Below, one piece after another: positions 27,668 to 36,934 of a stretch of DNA of 64,000 nucleotides. The notes beneath the pieces were generated by a model, which did no database searches, was not told the origin of the DNA, and saw only the letters and a program-made list of their open reading frames with translations. Source of the stretch: CAUJIW01 sp963205175. Its GTDB lineage: Bacteria; Pseudomonadota; Alphaproteobacteria; Sphingomonadales; Sphingomonadaceae. The position numbers and the translations under genes are program-made. How positions within the stretch are numbered: the stretch's first letter is position 1; each line of letters begins with the position of its first letter. The stretch lies in the NCBI GenBank assembly GCA_041060555.1, contig JBEUDS010000004.1; one strand, 5' to 3'.

Positions 27668-30202
27668 TCAGAACCGAGCGCGCAGCGTGATGCCATAGGT
27701 CCGCGGCTCGGCCAGGAAGGCGTTGAAGGTCTGGGTGTTGACCAGCGCGTTCTTGGTCCCCGATCCCTGCAGCGGACCGTCGAAGCCGACCTGCATGTAG
27801 TTCTTGTTGGTCAGGTTGCGGCCCCACAGCTCGACGCCCCAGCGCTCGTCCTCGCCGAGCACGCCGATGCGGGCGTTGATCAGGAACACGCTGTCCTGGA
27901 TCTTTTCGGCATCGAGGTCGGAGCCGGTGTTGATGTCGCTGGTGTAGCGGACGTCGACATGCACCAGACCCATCAGGCTGGAGCCCGGCAGGTTCTCCTT
28001 GTAGGTGGCGCCGCCCGAGATCGAATATTTCGGCGCGCTGGTGATCTGCCGGCCGGCCAGCTGCCACAGCGCGCCGCCGGCGGGTGCCGAGGCGGACGGC
28101 GGCGCGAACAGGCCGGTGTTGCCGAGGTTGTCGTCATATTTGGTCGAGGCGATGGTCAGGCCGCCGTTGAGCATCAGCGCATCGATCGGCGTCACATAGG
28201 TCTCGATCTCGATGCCCTTCGACACCGTGCTGCCCGGCAGGTTGGCCACCACATAGCTGATGCCGTTGAAGGTATTGAGCTGGAAGTCCTTGAAATCCGA
28301 GTAGAAAGCGGCGGCATTGATGCCGAAGGTGCCGCTGTCGTTACGGAACTTCATGCCGACTTCGTAAGCGTCCACCTTCTCGGCGTCGAACTGCAGTTCA
28401 TCGGCGCTCGGTGCCGCGGTCGACATGGCGGCGCGGTCGAGGTTGAAGCCGCCCGCCTTGTAGCCCTTGGCGTAGGAGACATAGGCCGACATCCGGTTGG
28501 TGAACTTGTAGTTCAGCGCCGCCGTGCCGGTCCATTCAGTCTCCTTGCGCGAGGAGTTGTAGTTGCCGTCCACCGCCGAGTTGAAGAACGGCAGGCAGGG
28601 CAGGGTGGCCAGGCTCGACAGCGCCGAGGCCACCGCCGAGGGCACCGCCGGGTTGGTGAGGAAGCCCATCAGGTCGTCGCAGGCCTGGTTGTTGGCCAGC
28701 AGGTTGGCCTTCAGCTTCTTCTTTTCCTCGGTGTAGCGCAGGCCCAGCGACACCGAGAACTTGTCGGTGACGTTGATGATGTTGTGGGTGAACAGCGCCC
28801 AGTTGTCGGAGGTCTGCTTCCAGCTGTCCTGCACCACGCCGGAGCCTTCGGGGAAGGTCAGCGAGGCCGGTGCCAGGCTGGCCAGCGCCGCCGAGCCGGT
28901 CGCCGCCTGGACGAACGGCCGGAACAGGGCATAGCCCGGGAAGGTCGGCACCGAGGCGCGCACCAGCGCGTCGGCATAGGCGCCATAGTCCGAGCCGACC
29001 CGCACCGCGTCGTCGAGGGTCAGCACCTCATGCGCGTAATAGGCACCGACCAGCCAGTCGAGAATGCCGACCTTGCCGTTGAACCGCAGTTCCTGGCTGA
29101 AGGTCTTGAATTCCTGCACCATGCCGTCGGTGTCGCGGTAGAGGATGTCGGCGCTGGTGTAGTCGATGTCCTGGCTGCGCCACGCCTTCCAGTCGCGGTA
29201 GGCGGTGATCGAGGTCATCGAGGTGTCACCGAAGTCCCAGTTGACCTCGCCCGACATGCCCCATTCGGTAACGTCCTGCTGGAATCCGCGGCCCGGCGTG
29301 GTCGCCGACTCGCGGTCATAAGGGTCGTCCGACGAGGCCCCGCCGGCGCCCGAGCCGAGCTGGCCGCCCAGCGCCTCGATGATGGCGGCGGTCGAGCCGC
29401 GCACCAGGGTCACCGCGGCGCAGCAGTTCTCGTTGCGCTTGGAATAGTCGGCGATCAGCCGCACCGACAGGTCGTCGTTGGGGGTGAACAGCATCTGACC
29501 GCGCAGCAGCCAGCGGTCGCGGTCGTTGTAGGAGGCGCCATTGACGACGTCATCGATCATGCCGTCGCGCTTGGTATAGACACCATCGATGCGGGCGGCG
29601 AGCTTGTCTTCGACCACCGCGCCGGTGATGCCGCCGGCGAAGCGGATGGCGTCATAGTTACCGTAGCTGGCCTCGCCATAGCCGCCGGTGGTGAACTTCG
29701 GCCCGGCGGTGACGACGTTGATCAGGCCGGCCGAGGCGTTGCGGCCGAACAGCGTGCCCTGCGGGCCACGCAGCACCTCGATGCGCTCGACCTCGCCGAG
29801 TTCGGTCAGGCCGACGTTGTTGCGCGAGCGGTAGACACCGTCGATGAACACGGCGACCGCCGACTCCAGGCCGGGGTTGTCGCCGGTGGTGCCGACGCCG
29901 CGGACGCGGGCGGTGGTGCCGGCCACTTCCGACGACGAGGCGGACAGGAACAGGCTCGGCGCCAGGTTCTGCAGCTCGCGGATGTCGGTGACGCCGGCGT
30001 TCTTGAGCTGCTCGGCGCTCACCGCCGACACGGCGATCGGCACATCCTGCAGGCTCTGGGCGCGCTTGGTGGCGGTGACGATGATATCGCCGAAGTCGAT
30101 CGACTCGTTCTGGGCGGTTTCGTCCTGGGCCCGAGCGGCCGACAGGCTGACGCAGGAAGCGGCGAGTGCCGCGGCGGATGCCAAAAGAATAGATTTACGC
30201 AT
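27668..30202 (-). CDS. TonB-dependent outer-membrane receptor
   Basis: This 844-residue outer-membrane transporter powered by TonB has a cleavable signal peptide (ending SAARAQ, about residue 26), a TonB box-like segment GDIIVTATKR, a plug domain (about 45-165, with VRGVGTTGDNPG and RIEVLRGPQGTLFGRNASAG) and a 22-strand barrel ending in aromatic Phe, as required for outer-membrane assembly. The plug style is that of the large iron-complex/vitamin/carbohydrate group common in aquatic alphaproteobacteria, so the ligand is open. Location next to irr hints at an iron or haem complex. A GGGGAGA site precedes ATG 30,202. Confidence 0.93.
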   Translation of the reverse strand: MRKSILLASAAALAASCVSLSAARAQDETAQNESIDFGDIIVTATKRAQSLQDVPIAVSAVSAEQLKNAGVTDIRELQNLAPSLFLSASSSEVAGTTARVRGVGTTGDNPGLESAVAVFIDGVYRSRNNVGLTELGEVERIEVLRGPQGTLFGRNASAGLINVVTAGPKFTTGGYGEASYGNYDAIRFAGGITGAVVEDKLAARIDGVYTKRDGMIDDVVNGASYNDRDRWLLRGQMLFTPNDDLSVRLIADYSKRNENCCAAVTLVRGSTAAIIEALGGQLGSGAGGASSDDPYDRESATTPGRGFQQDVTEWGMSGEVNWDFGDTSMTSITAYRDWKAWRSQDIDYTSADILYRDTDGMVQEFKTFSQELRFNGKVGILDWLVGAYYAHEVLTLDDAVRVGSDYGAYADALVRASVPTFPGYALFRPFVQAATGSAALASLAPASLTFPEGSGVVQDSWKQTSDNWALFTHNIINVTDKFSVSLGLRYTEEKKKLKANLLANNQACDDLMGFLTNPAVPSAVASALSSLATLPCLPFFNSAVDGNYNSSRKETEWTGTAALNYKFTNRMSAYVSYAKGYKAGGFNLDRAAMSTAAPSADELQFDAEKVDAYEVGMKFRNDSGTFGINAAAFYSDFKDFQLNTFNGISYVVANLPGSTVSKGIEIETYVTPIDALMLNGGLTIASTKYDDNLGNTGLFAPPSASAPAGGALWQLAGRQITSAPKYSISGGATYKENLPGSSLMGLVHVDVRYTSDINTGSDLDAEKIQDSVFLINARIGVLGEDERWGVELWGRNLTNKNYMQVGFDGPLQGSGTKNALVNTQTFNAFLAEPRTYGITLRARF

Positions 30203-30420
30203 GATGTCTCCCCAAAGAACTTCCCCGATTCCCCCGCGTCGTCCGCGGACAAGAGTGCCCGGCGCGCGGTTGCCATTAGCAAGAAGCTAGAAACGGTTGT
30301 GAATTCGCGCAAGCCGAGAACCCAGCAAAAATGTCAGATCTTTTGACTGCTGTGCTGTTCAAACAACACTCGGGCGGGCTAGAGTCGGTTTTTCAGGCTC
30401 CTGTTCAAGAGGCGGAATCG

Positions 30421-31203
30421 ATGGAATCGCAAGGTCGGCTGGCGGGTAAGGTGGCAATCGTGACGGGTGCGGCGTCGGGGCTCGGGCGGGCGATCGCGGC
30501 CCTGTTCGTTGCCCAGGGTGCGCGGGTATTGCTGAGCGATCTCAATGGCGAAGGAGCCGCTGCGGTGGCCGCCGGCCTGGGTGACCGGGCCGCCGCCATC
30601 CGCCATGACGTCACCAGCGCCGAGCAGTGGCAGGACACGCTCGATGCCGTGGTCGCCAGCTTCGGCGGCCTGCATATCCTGGTCAACTGCGCGGGCATCG
30701 GCGCGGCCGGCACTGTTGAGGACACGACGCTGGAGGACTGGCGACGGGTGCACGCCGTCGACCTCGACTCGGTGTTCCTGGGGTGCAAATACGCGCTGCC
30801 GGTGATCGCCGAGACCACCCGGCGGGAAGGCAGCCGGGGGGCGGTGCTCAACGTGTCGTCGATCGCCGGCGTCATCGCCGCCGCCAACCTCGCCTCCTAC
30901 AACTCCGCCAAGGCGGCGGTGCGCCATCTCACCAAGTCGGTGGCGCTGCACTGTGCCCGCGCCGGTTATGCCATCACCTGCAACTCGGTGCACCCGACGT
31001 TCATCGACACCCCGATTCTCGACGACATCGGGCCGGGCGTCGAGCGCGAGCAGCTGCTGGCCAAGCTCGGCCGGCAGATTCCGGTGGGTCGGGTCGGCGA
31101 GCCCGACGACGTGGCCTACGCCGCCGTCTATCTGTGCTCCGACGAGTCGAAGTTCGTCACCGGCTCGGAGCTCTATATCGACGGCGGCATCTCGGCGATG
31201 TGA
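30421..31203 (+). CDS. Short-chain dehydrogenase/reductase (SDR)
   Basis: This is a classical SDR of 260 residues with cofactor motif TGAASGLG (residues 15-22), NCAGIGAAG, and catalytic Ser...Tyr-x-x-x-Lys in NVSSIAGVIAA...YNSAK. The Asp at the end of beta-2 (LLSDLNGEG) favours NAD over NADP. The C-terminal GSELYIDGGISAM is typical. ATG 30,421 with AGAGGCGG upstream is preferred to the longer in-frame start at 30,331. It diverges from the TonB receptor, and the 218-base gap between them contains an AT-rich stretch (30,290-30,370) probably holding both promoters. The substrate is unknown. Confidence 0.9.
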   Translation: MESQGRLAGKVAIVTGAASGLGRAIAALFVAQGARVLLSDLNGEGAAAVAAGLGDRAAAIRHDVTSAEQWQDTLDAVVASFGGLHILVNCAGIGAAGTVEDTTLEDWRRVHAVDLDSVFLGCKYALPVIAETTRREGSRGAVLNVSSIAGVIAAANLASYNSAKAAVRHLTKSVALHCARAGYAITCNSVHPTFIDTPILDDIGPGVEREQLLAKLGRQIPVGRVGEPDDVAYAAVYLCSDESKFVTGSELYIDGGISAM

Positions 31204-31273
31204 CGGCGCCGGGAGTGACTCCACCCGAGTGGCCGGGGCCGAGTGATGGCGGAAGGCGCGACCCGTGCGGGCC

Positions 31274-31684
31274 TCACAGCTTGCGGGCGCTGGCGTCCAC
31301 CACGAAGGCCTTCAGGCCCGGCTTGCCATGGGTGCGGTCGGCGGCGCGTTGCACCTCGGCGGCCAGAAGCCGGACATCGAGCGGCCGGCGCGGGTCGAGC
31401 TTGAGCCGGCCCAGCTGCATCAGCGCGGTGTTGAAGGCGTCGATGTAGCGGATGCGCCGCGCCTCGATGGCATCCTTGTCCTCGGGCTTGGGCACCTGCA
31501 GGGTCACCGTCACCGACATCATGCCGGCGACACGGGTGTCATCGAACAGCGGCACGATGATCGGCTCGAAGCGGACGAAGGTCGGCGCGCCCTCCTTGTC
31601 GCTGCTCTCGCCGCCGCCGGCCGCCTGCGCCGGCGCGGCCAGCAGCAACACCGCCACCAGCAGGGACAGCAGCCGGCCGATCAT
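31274..31684 (-). CDS. Exported FliL-like small protein
   Basis: This 136-residue protein has an N-terminal signal peptide (MIGRLLSLLVAVLLLAAPAQA). The mature part, with FVRFEPIIVPLFDDTRVAGMM and VTVTLQV followed by an amphipathic C-terminal half, is reminiscent of FliL-type flagellar basal-body proteins, though I would not call it FliL with certainty. Its ATG overlaps the stop of the large FlaEY-like gene (ATGA), so the two are translationally coupled, which supports a flagellar or surface role (inference). Confidence 0.6.
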   Translation of the reverse strand: MIGRLLSLLVAVLLLAAPAQAAGGGESSDKEGAPTFVRFEPIIVPLFDDTRVAGMMSVTVTLQVPKPEDKDAIEARRIRYIDAFNTALMQLGRLKLDPRRPLDVRLLAAEVQRAADRTHGKPGLKAFVVDASARKL

Positions 31685-34563
31685 ATCAGCGTGCTCGAAC
31701 TGACGCCGCCGCCCAGCCGCGACAGGGCATCCTGGTAGTTGGCGAGCTGCTTGGTGAGATAGGCCGGCGCGCTGCCGGAGCCGGCATATTTGGCGTTCTG
31801 CGCCAGCTGCACCCGGGTTTCGTCGTAATAGAGCGAGCGATAGGCCCGCTGGATGGTCGACATGGCGTTGCTGATCTGGCTCAGCACGTAGCTCGCCGAA
31901 CGCTTGTCATCGAAGGTAAGCGCACTGGTCAGTCCCAGCGCGTAACTGCCGCCCGGCGTCAGCAGCGTTTCCATCTCGTCCTCGCCACCCAGGCCGTAGA
32001 GCCGCTCGGCCGACAGCAGCTTGGTGGGTTCCATGCCGAGCTTGGCGAGCGCGTCCCGTCCGTTGTCGCCGGCGAGGACGTCGACGGTGGCGTCGCCCTT
32101 AACCTTGATCTGCAGCTTGGTGCCGGTGGACAGGGTGCTCACGGAGACATCGAGGCTGGAAGAGATTGCCTTGATCCGCACCGACAACGACTTCAGCGTG
32201 TCCCCTTCGCGGATGGTGATCTTGCGCTTCGTGCCGCCGTCGACGGAAATGTAGAAATAGTCGCCCTTGCGCAGACTGGTCTGGCTCAGCAGGTCGGAGG
32301 ACTGCGCCGGGTTCTGGACGCCGGCGGTCAGGCCCAGCCGGGCCAGCGTGCTCGAATAGCCCTGGGTATTGAGTGCCAGCGCCACGCCGGCGGTGGCGGT
32401 CTCCACCGCGCCGTACTGGGCGGTGGCCTCGACGGCGCCGGAGCCGAGGTCGAGGCGGGAGACGAAGCTGTCCACCGAGCCCTTGCGACCGCTGCCGGCG
32501 AGCACGCCGGTGGTGGAGCCGCTGACGTAGATGTTGCCGTCGCGGATGGCGACGTCACTGATGCGGTCGCCCTGGTCGGTGCCGATGTAGGTGACACCCT
32601 GGGCGGTCAGCGCACCGTCGAGGCGGGCGACGAAGCCGTCCATGAAGCCGGCGGGCGAGCCGGTGGCCGGTCCGGCGTCGAGCGATCCGCTGGTGGTTGA
32701 TCCCACCACCACCACCGTGCCGGTGTCGGGATCGACGGCAATGCCGGTCAGCCCGCCGGAGCCGACAGCGCCAAGGTCGATCTGGCCGAGCTGGGCGTCG
32801 AGGTCGGCGGAGTCCAGCTTGCGCACGATGGCGCGGCCGCTCTCGGTGGTGGCGACAAGCACCGCGCCGTCCGCGCCTACCGCGATGTCGGCGACGCTGT
32901 CGGCGCCGGTGGTGCCGAACTGGGTGATCGACATCACCCGGCTGGTCACACCTTCCACCACCCGCTTGGCGCCGTCGATCTTGGCGACGAACACGTCCTG
33001 GCCGCCCACGGCGGCGTCGGTGGGGCTGATGGTGCCGGTCACCGTGCCGGCGAGATAGATGTTACCGTCGGCGTCGGTGGTGAGCGCGGTACCGGCGTTG
33101 ACCGCCACCCGGTCGATCTGGGTGGTGAACAGTTCGGTGCCGTCAGAGGTGAACTTGGTGACGAAGGCATCCTGGCCGTTGAAGGCGTCATTGGGCGCGA
33201 GGTTGCCGGTGGTGGAGCCGGCGACGATGACATTGTCATCCTTGTCGACGGCGACGGCATAGCCCTCATTGACGCCGCCGCCGCCGACCAGACGGGAATA
33301 GATCACCTTGCCGTCGGGGGCGTATTTGGTCAGGAACAGGTCATTCTCGCCGTCGCCCTTGGCGATGCCGAAGTCGCCGGAAGACGTGCCGACGACATAG
33401 AGAAAACCCTGGGAATCCACCGCCATGTTGCGGGCGGTGGTGGTGGCGGCGATGTCGCCGGGGGCGCCCTCGCCGTCGGAAGTCTTGCCGGACTTGTACA
33501 CCGCCGCGGCCAGTGCCGTGGCGCCGGTGTCGAGGCCGGCCACCGTCGAGGCGTTGCCGAGCGTCAGGGTGTTGTCGATGTCGTCAAGGCGGCGCAGGCC
33601 GCCGATGGTGGGGTTGCCGCTGCTGCTGTTCTGGCTCAGCACATAGATCGACGGCTCGGTGACGGCGGGGTCGCCCAGGGTGATCGTCTCGGTGGACGAG
33701 CCGGCGAAGCGGATGCCCCACATGTCGTCGCCGGTCTTGTAGAGTTCCGCGCGGGTGCGGAAGCGGGACATGGGTTCGCCGTCGCCCGACAGCAGCGGGT
33801 CGCCGTTGGAGTCCAGCACCACCGAGGCGCTGATCTGCTGGTTGATGAGGCCGACCACGGCGCCCAGCGACAGCGTGGTGGTGATCTGCGACAGGTCGAT
33901 GGTGAAGGTCTCGTCTTTGGTCGAGGATGACAACCGGATGGTGAAGCTCTCGGCGCCGGTGAGCCCGCTCAGTGCCTTGGTGGGGTCTTCCTCGACGATG
34001 CCGATGCCCTCGATCTTGGTGGCGGTCTTGGGGAGGGTCACCGTTTCCAACTGCGACTTCTTGGTGCCGAACATCAGCGCCAGCTTGTCGGTGGCGCTGG
34101 TGGCGGTGAATTTCTGCACTTCCGCCAGGCCCTCGGCGAACTTGGCGCTGAGCTGGGCCAGCGCGGTCGACGGCGTGGTCTTTTCCGCGCCATAGGCGGC
34201 CAGCGCCTTGAGGTTGTCGAGCGCCTGGTAGAGCCCGAACAGCGTTTTCAGGTCGGCGTCACCCTCGGCCTTGCCGACCGCGTCCGATTTCAGGTTGATG
34301 AAGGAGTCGAGCGCCAGTGCCGATTGCGCGGCCTGGTAAAGCGAGGCGCTGCTGCTGCCGTCGCTGTCGTTCCACGGCGCGATGACGGCCGGCGTGTCGA
34401 ACTTGGACAGCGTTTTCTGCGAGACCACGGGCGCGGGGTTGACGTTGGTGATCAACCCGGAGAGGTCCATCTGGATCGGGGTATAGCTGGTGGCGGCCGA
34501 CGATGACAGGCTCACCGTCGACATCAAGGCCGCATAGTTGATCGAGTAGTTGTTGGTCACCAC
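31681..34563 (-). CDS. FlaEY-like beta-propeller protein
   Basis: This 960-residue protein has GTG start codons (34,563 or 34,560) behind a GGAG site. The N-terminal 200 residues and the C-terminal 80 (ISNAMSTIQRAYRSLYYDE...) are helical and flagellin-like. The middle holds at least six SBBP-type repeats of the form AVD-x-x-G-xx-YVVGST, for example around MAVDSQGFLYVVGTSSG, VAVDKDDNVIVAGSTTG and LTTDADGNIYLAGTVTG, which should build a beta-propeller. This layout resembles Caulobacter FlaEY, a protein linked to flagellar filament genes. No other flagellar genes are in the window. The function here is unproven. It is coupled to the small exported gene downstream. Confidence 0.6.
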   Translation of the reverse strand: MVTNNYSINYAALMSTVSLSSSAATSYTPIQMDLSGLITNVNPAPVVSQKTLSKFDTPAVIAPWNDSDGSSSASLYQAAQSALALDSFINLKSDAVGKAEGDADLKTLFGLYQALDNLKALAAYGAEKTTPSTALAQLSAKFAEGLAEVQKFTATSATDKLALMFGTKKSQLETVTLPKTATKIEGIGIVEEDPTKALSGLTGAESFTIRLSSSTKDETFTIDLSQITTTLSLGAVVGLINQQISASVVLDSNGDPLLSGDGEPMSRFRTRAELYKTGDDMWGIRFAGSSTETITLGDPAVTEPSIYVLSQNSSSGNPTIGGLRRLDDIDNTLTLGNASTVAGLDTGATALAAAVYKSGKTSDGEGAPGDIAATTTARNMAVDSQGFLYVVGTSSGDFGIAKGDGENDLFLTKYAPDGKVIYSRLVGGGGVNEGYAVAVDKDDNVIVAGSTTGNLAPNDAFNGQDAFVTKFTSDGTELFTTQIDRVAVNAGTALTTDADGNIYLAGTVTGTISPTDAAVGGQDVFVAKIDGAKRVVEGVTSRVMSITQFGTTGADSVADIAVGADGAVLVATTESGRAIVRKLDSADLDAQLGQIDLGAVGSGGLTGIAVDPDTGTVVVVGSTTSGSLDAGPATGSPAGFMDGFVARLDGALTAQGVTYIGTDQGDRISDVAIRDGNIYVSGSTTGVLAGSGRKGSVDSFVSRLDLGSGAVEATAQYGAVETATAGVALALNTQGYSSTLARLGLTAGVQNPAQSSDLLSQTSLRKGDYFYISVDGGTKRKITIREGDTLKSLSVRIKAISSSLDVSVSTLSTGTKLQIKVKGDATVDVLAGDNGRDALAKLGMEPTKLLSAERLYGLGGEDEMETLLTPGGSYALGLTSALTFDDKRSASYVLSQISNAMSTIQRAYRSLYYDETRVQLAQNAKYAGSGSAPAYLTKQLANYQDALSRLGGGVSSSTLI

Positions 34564-34645
34564 ACGTCTCCGTGAGCGTGACTATGAACAGCGGGTCTTG
34601 CGAAGGGGTTAACACGCCGGACGCTCTAGTCTGTCGCCGGTGCCA

Positions 34646-34718
34646 TCCGGCGCGAGGCCGGGTTGACGCCCTCCGGCGCTAGGCCGGGTTGACGCCCTCC
34701 GGCGCGAGGCCGGGTTGA
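34646..34718. repeat. 26-bp tandem repeat, nearly three copies, in intergenic DNA
   Basis: The 26-base unit TCCGGCGCGAGGCCGGGTTG plus ACGCCC occurs at 34,646-34,671 and 34,672-34,697 (one mismatch), and a partial third copy runs from 34,698. Each unit contains CCGGC/GCCGG arms with a 5-base loop, so it could form a row of small hairpins. It lies between the FlaEY-like gene start and the YggT gene, which diverge, and may influence either promoter. No spacers are present, so this is not a CRISPR. Confidence 0.9.
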
Positions 34719-34774
34719 AGAATATCGCCGTAGCGGCTACATCGCCCCCATCAACTCCAGACGGGTGACATGGC

Positions 34775-35065
34775 ATGGGCGCGGTCTACTGGCTTATCGA
34801 CACAATTCTCGCGCTGCTGATGTTCGCGGTCGTGGTCAGCGCCATCGCCTCGTGGCTGGTGGCCTTCAACGTCATCAACCCCTACAACGCCTTTGTCCGC
34901 GCCATCCTCGACTCCCTCAACCGCATCGTCGAGCCGCTGTGCCGGCCGATCCGCCGGGTGCTGCCGGATCTCGGCGGCGTCGACTTCTCGCCGCTGGTGG
35001 TGATCCTGCTCATCATGTTTGCCCGGAAGCTGCTGATGGAGCTGTTCTTCGGGGCGATGATGTGA
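34775..35065 (+). CDS. YggT family membrane protein
   Basis: This 96-residue protein has two transmembrane helices (about residues 5-30 and 62-90) and the family motif NRIVEPLCRPIRRVLP between them, followed by GGVDFSPLVVILLIMF. YggT proteins have been tied to osmotic tolerance and, in some bacteria, to cell division or photosystem assembly. The exact role is unknown. The stop overlaps the next start (GTGA), and yggT next to a DUF167 gene is a widely conserved pair. Confidence 0.93.
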   Translation: MGAVYWLIDTILALLMFAVVVSAIASWLVAFNVINPYNAFVRAILDSLNRIVEPLCRPIRRVLPDLGGVDFSPLVVILLIMFARKLLMELFFGAMM

Positions 35066-35379
35066 GTTCGGCGCTGTCGCCCGATGCGGGCGGCGTGTGC
35101 GTCGCCGTCAGGGTGACGCCCAGGGGTGGGCGCGACGCCGTCGCCGGGCTGGTGGTCGACGCCCGTGGCGACGAACGGCTGGCGGTCAAGGTGCGGGCCG
35201 CGCCGGCCGACGGCGAGGCCAATACCGCCGTGCTGGCGCTGCTGGCGCGCAGCTTCGGGGTGCCGAAGTCGGCGGTGACTCTGCTGCGCGGCGAAACGGG
35301 GCGGGAAAAACGGATTCACATTGCCGGCGATGGCGCGGTGCTGGCCGCGCGCTTCGCCCAACTGACGACGGAGAACTGA
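35062..35379 (+). CDS. DUF167 family protein (YggU-like)
   Basis: This 105-residue protein starts from a GTG that overlaps the yggT stop. DUF167 hallmarks are visible: VRVTPRGGRDAVAG, then LAVKVRAAPADGEANTAVLALLARSFGVPKSAV and LLRGETGREKRIHI. Its biochemical function is unknown. Between yggT and folD it is in its usual neighbourhood. Confidence 0.9.
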   Translation: MSSALSPDAGGVCVAVRVTPRGGRDAVAGLVVDARGDERLAVKVRAAPADGEANTAVLALLARSFGVPKSAVTLLRGETGREKRIHIAGDGAVLAARFAQLTTEN

Positions 35380-35380
35380 C

Positions 35381-36277
35381 GTGACGGCACGGATCATCGA
35401 CGGCAAGGCGTTCGCCGCCACCCTGCGCCAGCGTGTCGGCGCGGCGGTGGCCGGCCTGAAGGCTGATCACGGCCTGACGCCGGGGCTCGCGGTGGTGCTG
35501 GTGGGCGAGGATCCGGCCTCGGAAATCTATGTCCGCAACAAGGGGCTGCAGACCGTCGAGGCCGGCATGGCCTCGTTCGAGTACAAGCTGCCGGCCACCA
35601 CCAGCGAGGCCGAGCTGCTGGCGCTGGTCGGCCAGCTCAACGCCGATGCCGGTGTCCACGGCATCCTGGTCCAGTTGCCGCTGCCCAAGCACATCTCGGA
35701 AGCGGCGGTGATCAACGCCATCGACCCCGACAAGGACGTCGACGGCTTCCACGTCATCAACGCCGGCCGCCTGGCCACCGGCCAGCCGGCGCTGGTGCCC
35801 TGCACCCCCTATGGCTGCCTGCTGCTGCTGAAAGACGCGCTGGGCGATCTCGCCGGCAAGTCGGCGGTGGTGATCGGCCGCTCCAACATCGTCGGCAAGC
35901 CGATGGCCCAGCTGCTGCTGGCGGAAAGCTGCACCGTCACGGTCGCGCATTCGAAAACCCGCGACCTGCCGGCGGTGGTCGCTGGCGCCGACATCGTGGT
36001 CGCCGCCGTCGGCCGGCCGCGGATGGTCACCGGCGACTGGATCAAGCCGGGGGCGGCGGTGATCGACGTCGGCATCAACCGGATTCCGGCGCCCGAGAAG
36101 GGTGAGGGCGCCACCCGTGTCGTCGGCGATGTCGACTTCGCCAGTGCCGCGGCCGTCGCCGGCGCCATCACCCCGGTGCCGGGCGGTGTCGGGCCGATGA
36201 CCATCGCCTGCCTGCTGCGCAACACCGTGGTCGCCGCCTGCCGTCAGGCCGGGCTGGCCGACCCGGCCGGTCTGTGA
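35381..36277 (+). CDS. folD: Bifunctional methylenetetrahydrofolate dehydrogenase / methenyltetrahydrofolate cyclohydrolase
   Basis: FolD interconverts methylene-, methenyl- and formyl-tetrahydrofolate for purine, thymidylate and formyl-Met supply. The 298-residue protein starts with GTG one base past the DUF167 stop. The active-site Tyr/Lys segment SEIYVRNKGLQTVEAG, VQLPLPKHI, DVDGFHVINAG and the NADP-binding GRSNIVGKPMAQLLL are present in order, and the C-terminal TPVPGGVGPMTIA completes the signature. Confidence 0.97.
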   Translation: MTARIIDGKAFAATLRQRVGAAVAGLKADHGLTPGLAVVLVGEDPASEIYVRNKGLQTVEAGMASFEYKLPATTSEAELLALVGQLNADAGVHGILVQLPLPKHISEAAVINAIDPDKDVDGFHVINAGRLATGQPALVPCTPYGCLLLLKDALGDLAGKSAVVIGRSNIVGKPMAQLLLAESCTVTVAHSKTRDLPAVVAGADIVVAAVGRPRMVTGDWIKPGAAVIDVGINRIPAPEKGEGATRVVGDVDFASAAAVAGAITPVPGGVGPMTIACLLRNTVVAACRQAGLADPAGL

Positions 36278-36289
36278 TCTGATGCGCCG

Positions 36290-36934
36290 ATGCTCGACGT
36301 ATTCATCCCGGCGTTCGTCACCTTGCTGGTCATCATCGACCCGCCGGGCTGCGCGCCGATCTTCGCCAGCCTGACCGCCGGCACCAGCACCCGCCATCAG
36401 CGGCTGATGGCGATCCGCTCGGTGGCGATGGCCGCCGCCATCCTGCTCACCTTCGCGCTGGCCGGCGAGGCGCTGCTGGGCGCGCTGGGCATCAGCCTGG
36501 ATGCCTTCCGCACCGCCGGCGGCGTGCTGCTGTTCATCATCGCCATGGACATGGTGTTCGAGAAGCGCACCGAGCGCCGGGAGACGCGGGCCGAGAAGGT
36601 CGCCCGCGAGGCCGAGACCAAGCATGTCTCCCTCGAAGAGGAGGACATCTCGGTGTTCCCGATGGCGATCCCGATGATCGCCGGACCGGGCAGCATCGCG
36701 ACCACCATGCTGCTCACCGCCAAGCAGCCGGGCTGGGAGGGTCAGGCGGTGGTGCTGGCGGCGCTCGCCGCCGTGCTGGCGATCACGCTGGCCGCCCTTC
36801 TGGCCGCCGGGCCGCTGATGCGGCTGATGGGCAAGACCATCTCCGGCGTCATCACCCGCCTGCTCGGCGTGCTGCTGGCCGCACTCGCCGCCCAGTTCGT
36901 GTTCGACGGCATCCGCCACACCTTCATGGGCTGA
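36290..36934 (+). CDS. MarC family integral membrane protein
   Basis: This 214-residue membrane protein has about six hydrophobic helices, the MarC opening FIPAFVTLLVIIDPPGCAPIF and the GEALLGALGISLDAFRTAGGVLLF segment. Despite the name, MarC proteins are not required for multiple antibiotic resistance and their substrate is unknown. It follows folD by 12 bases and is probably the last gene of the yggT-DUF167-folD-marC transcript, converging on argG. Confidence 0.88.
   Translation: MLDVFIPAFVTLLVIIDPPGCAPIFASLTAGTSTRHQRLMAIRSVAMAAAILLTFALAGEALLGALGISLDAFRTAGGVLLFIIAMDMVFEKRTERRETRAEKVAREAETKHVSLEEEDISVFPMAIPMIAGPGSIATTMLLTAKQPGWEGQAVVLAALAAVLAITLAALLAAGPLMRLMGKTISGVITRLLGVLLAALAAQFVFDGIRHTFMG

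Noticed and set aside
27959..30346. 795-codon plus-strand frame opposite the TonB receptor
   Set aside because: The receptor has signal peptide, plug, barrel end and a terminator; the opposite frame is a GC-rich artefact.
34646..34718. CRISPR array
   Set aside because: The units are directly adjacent without spacers, and no cas genes are in the window.
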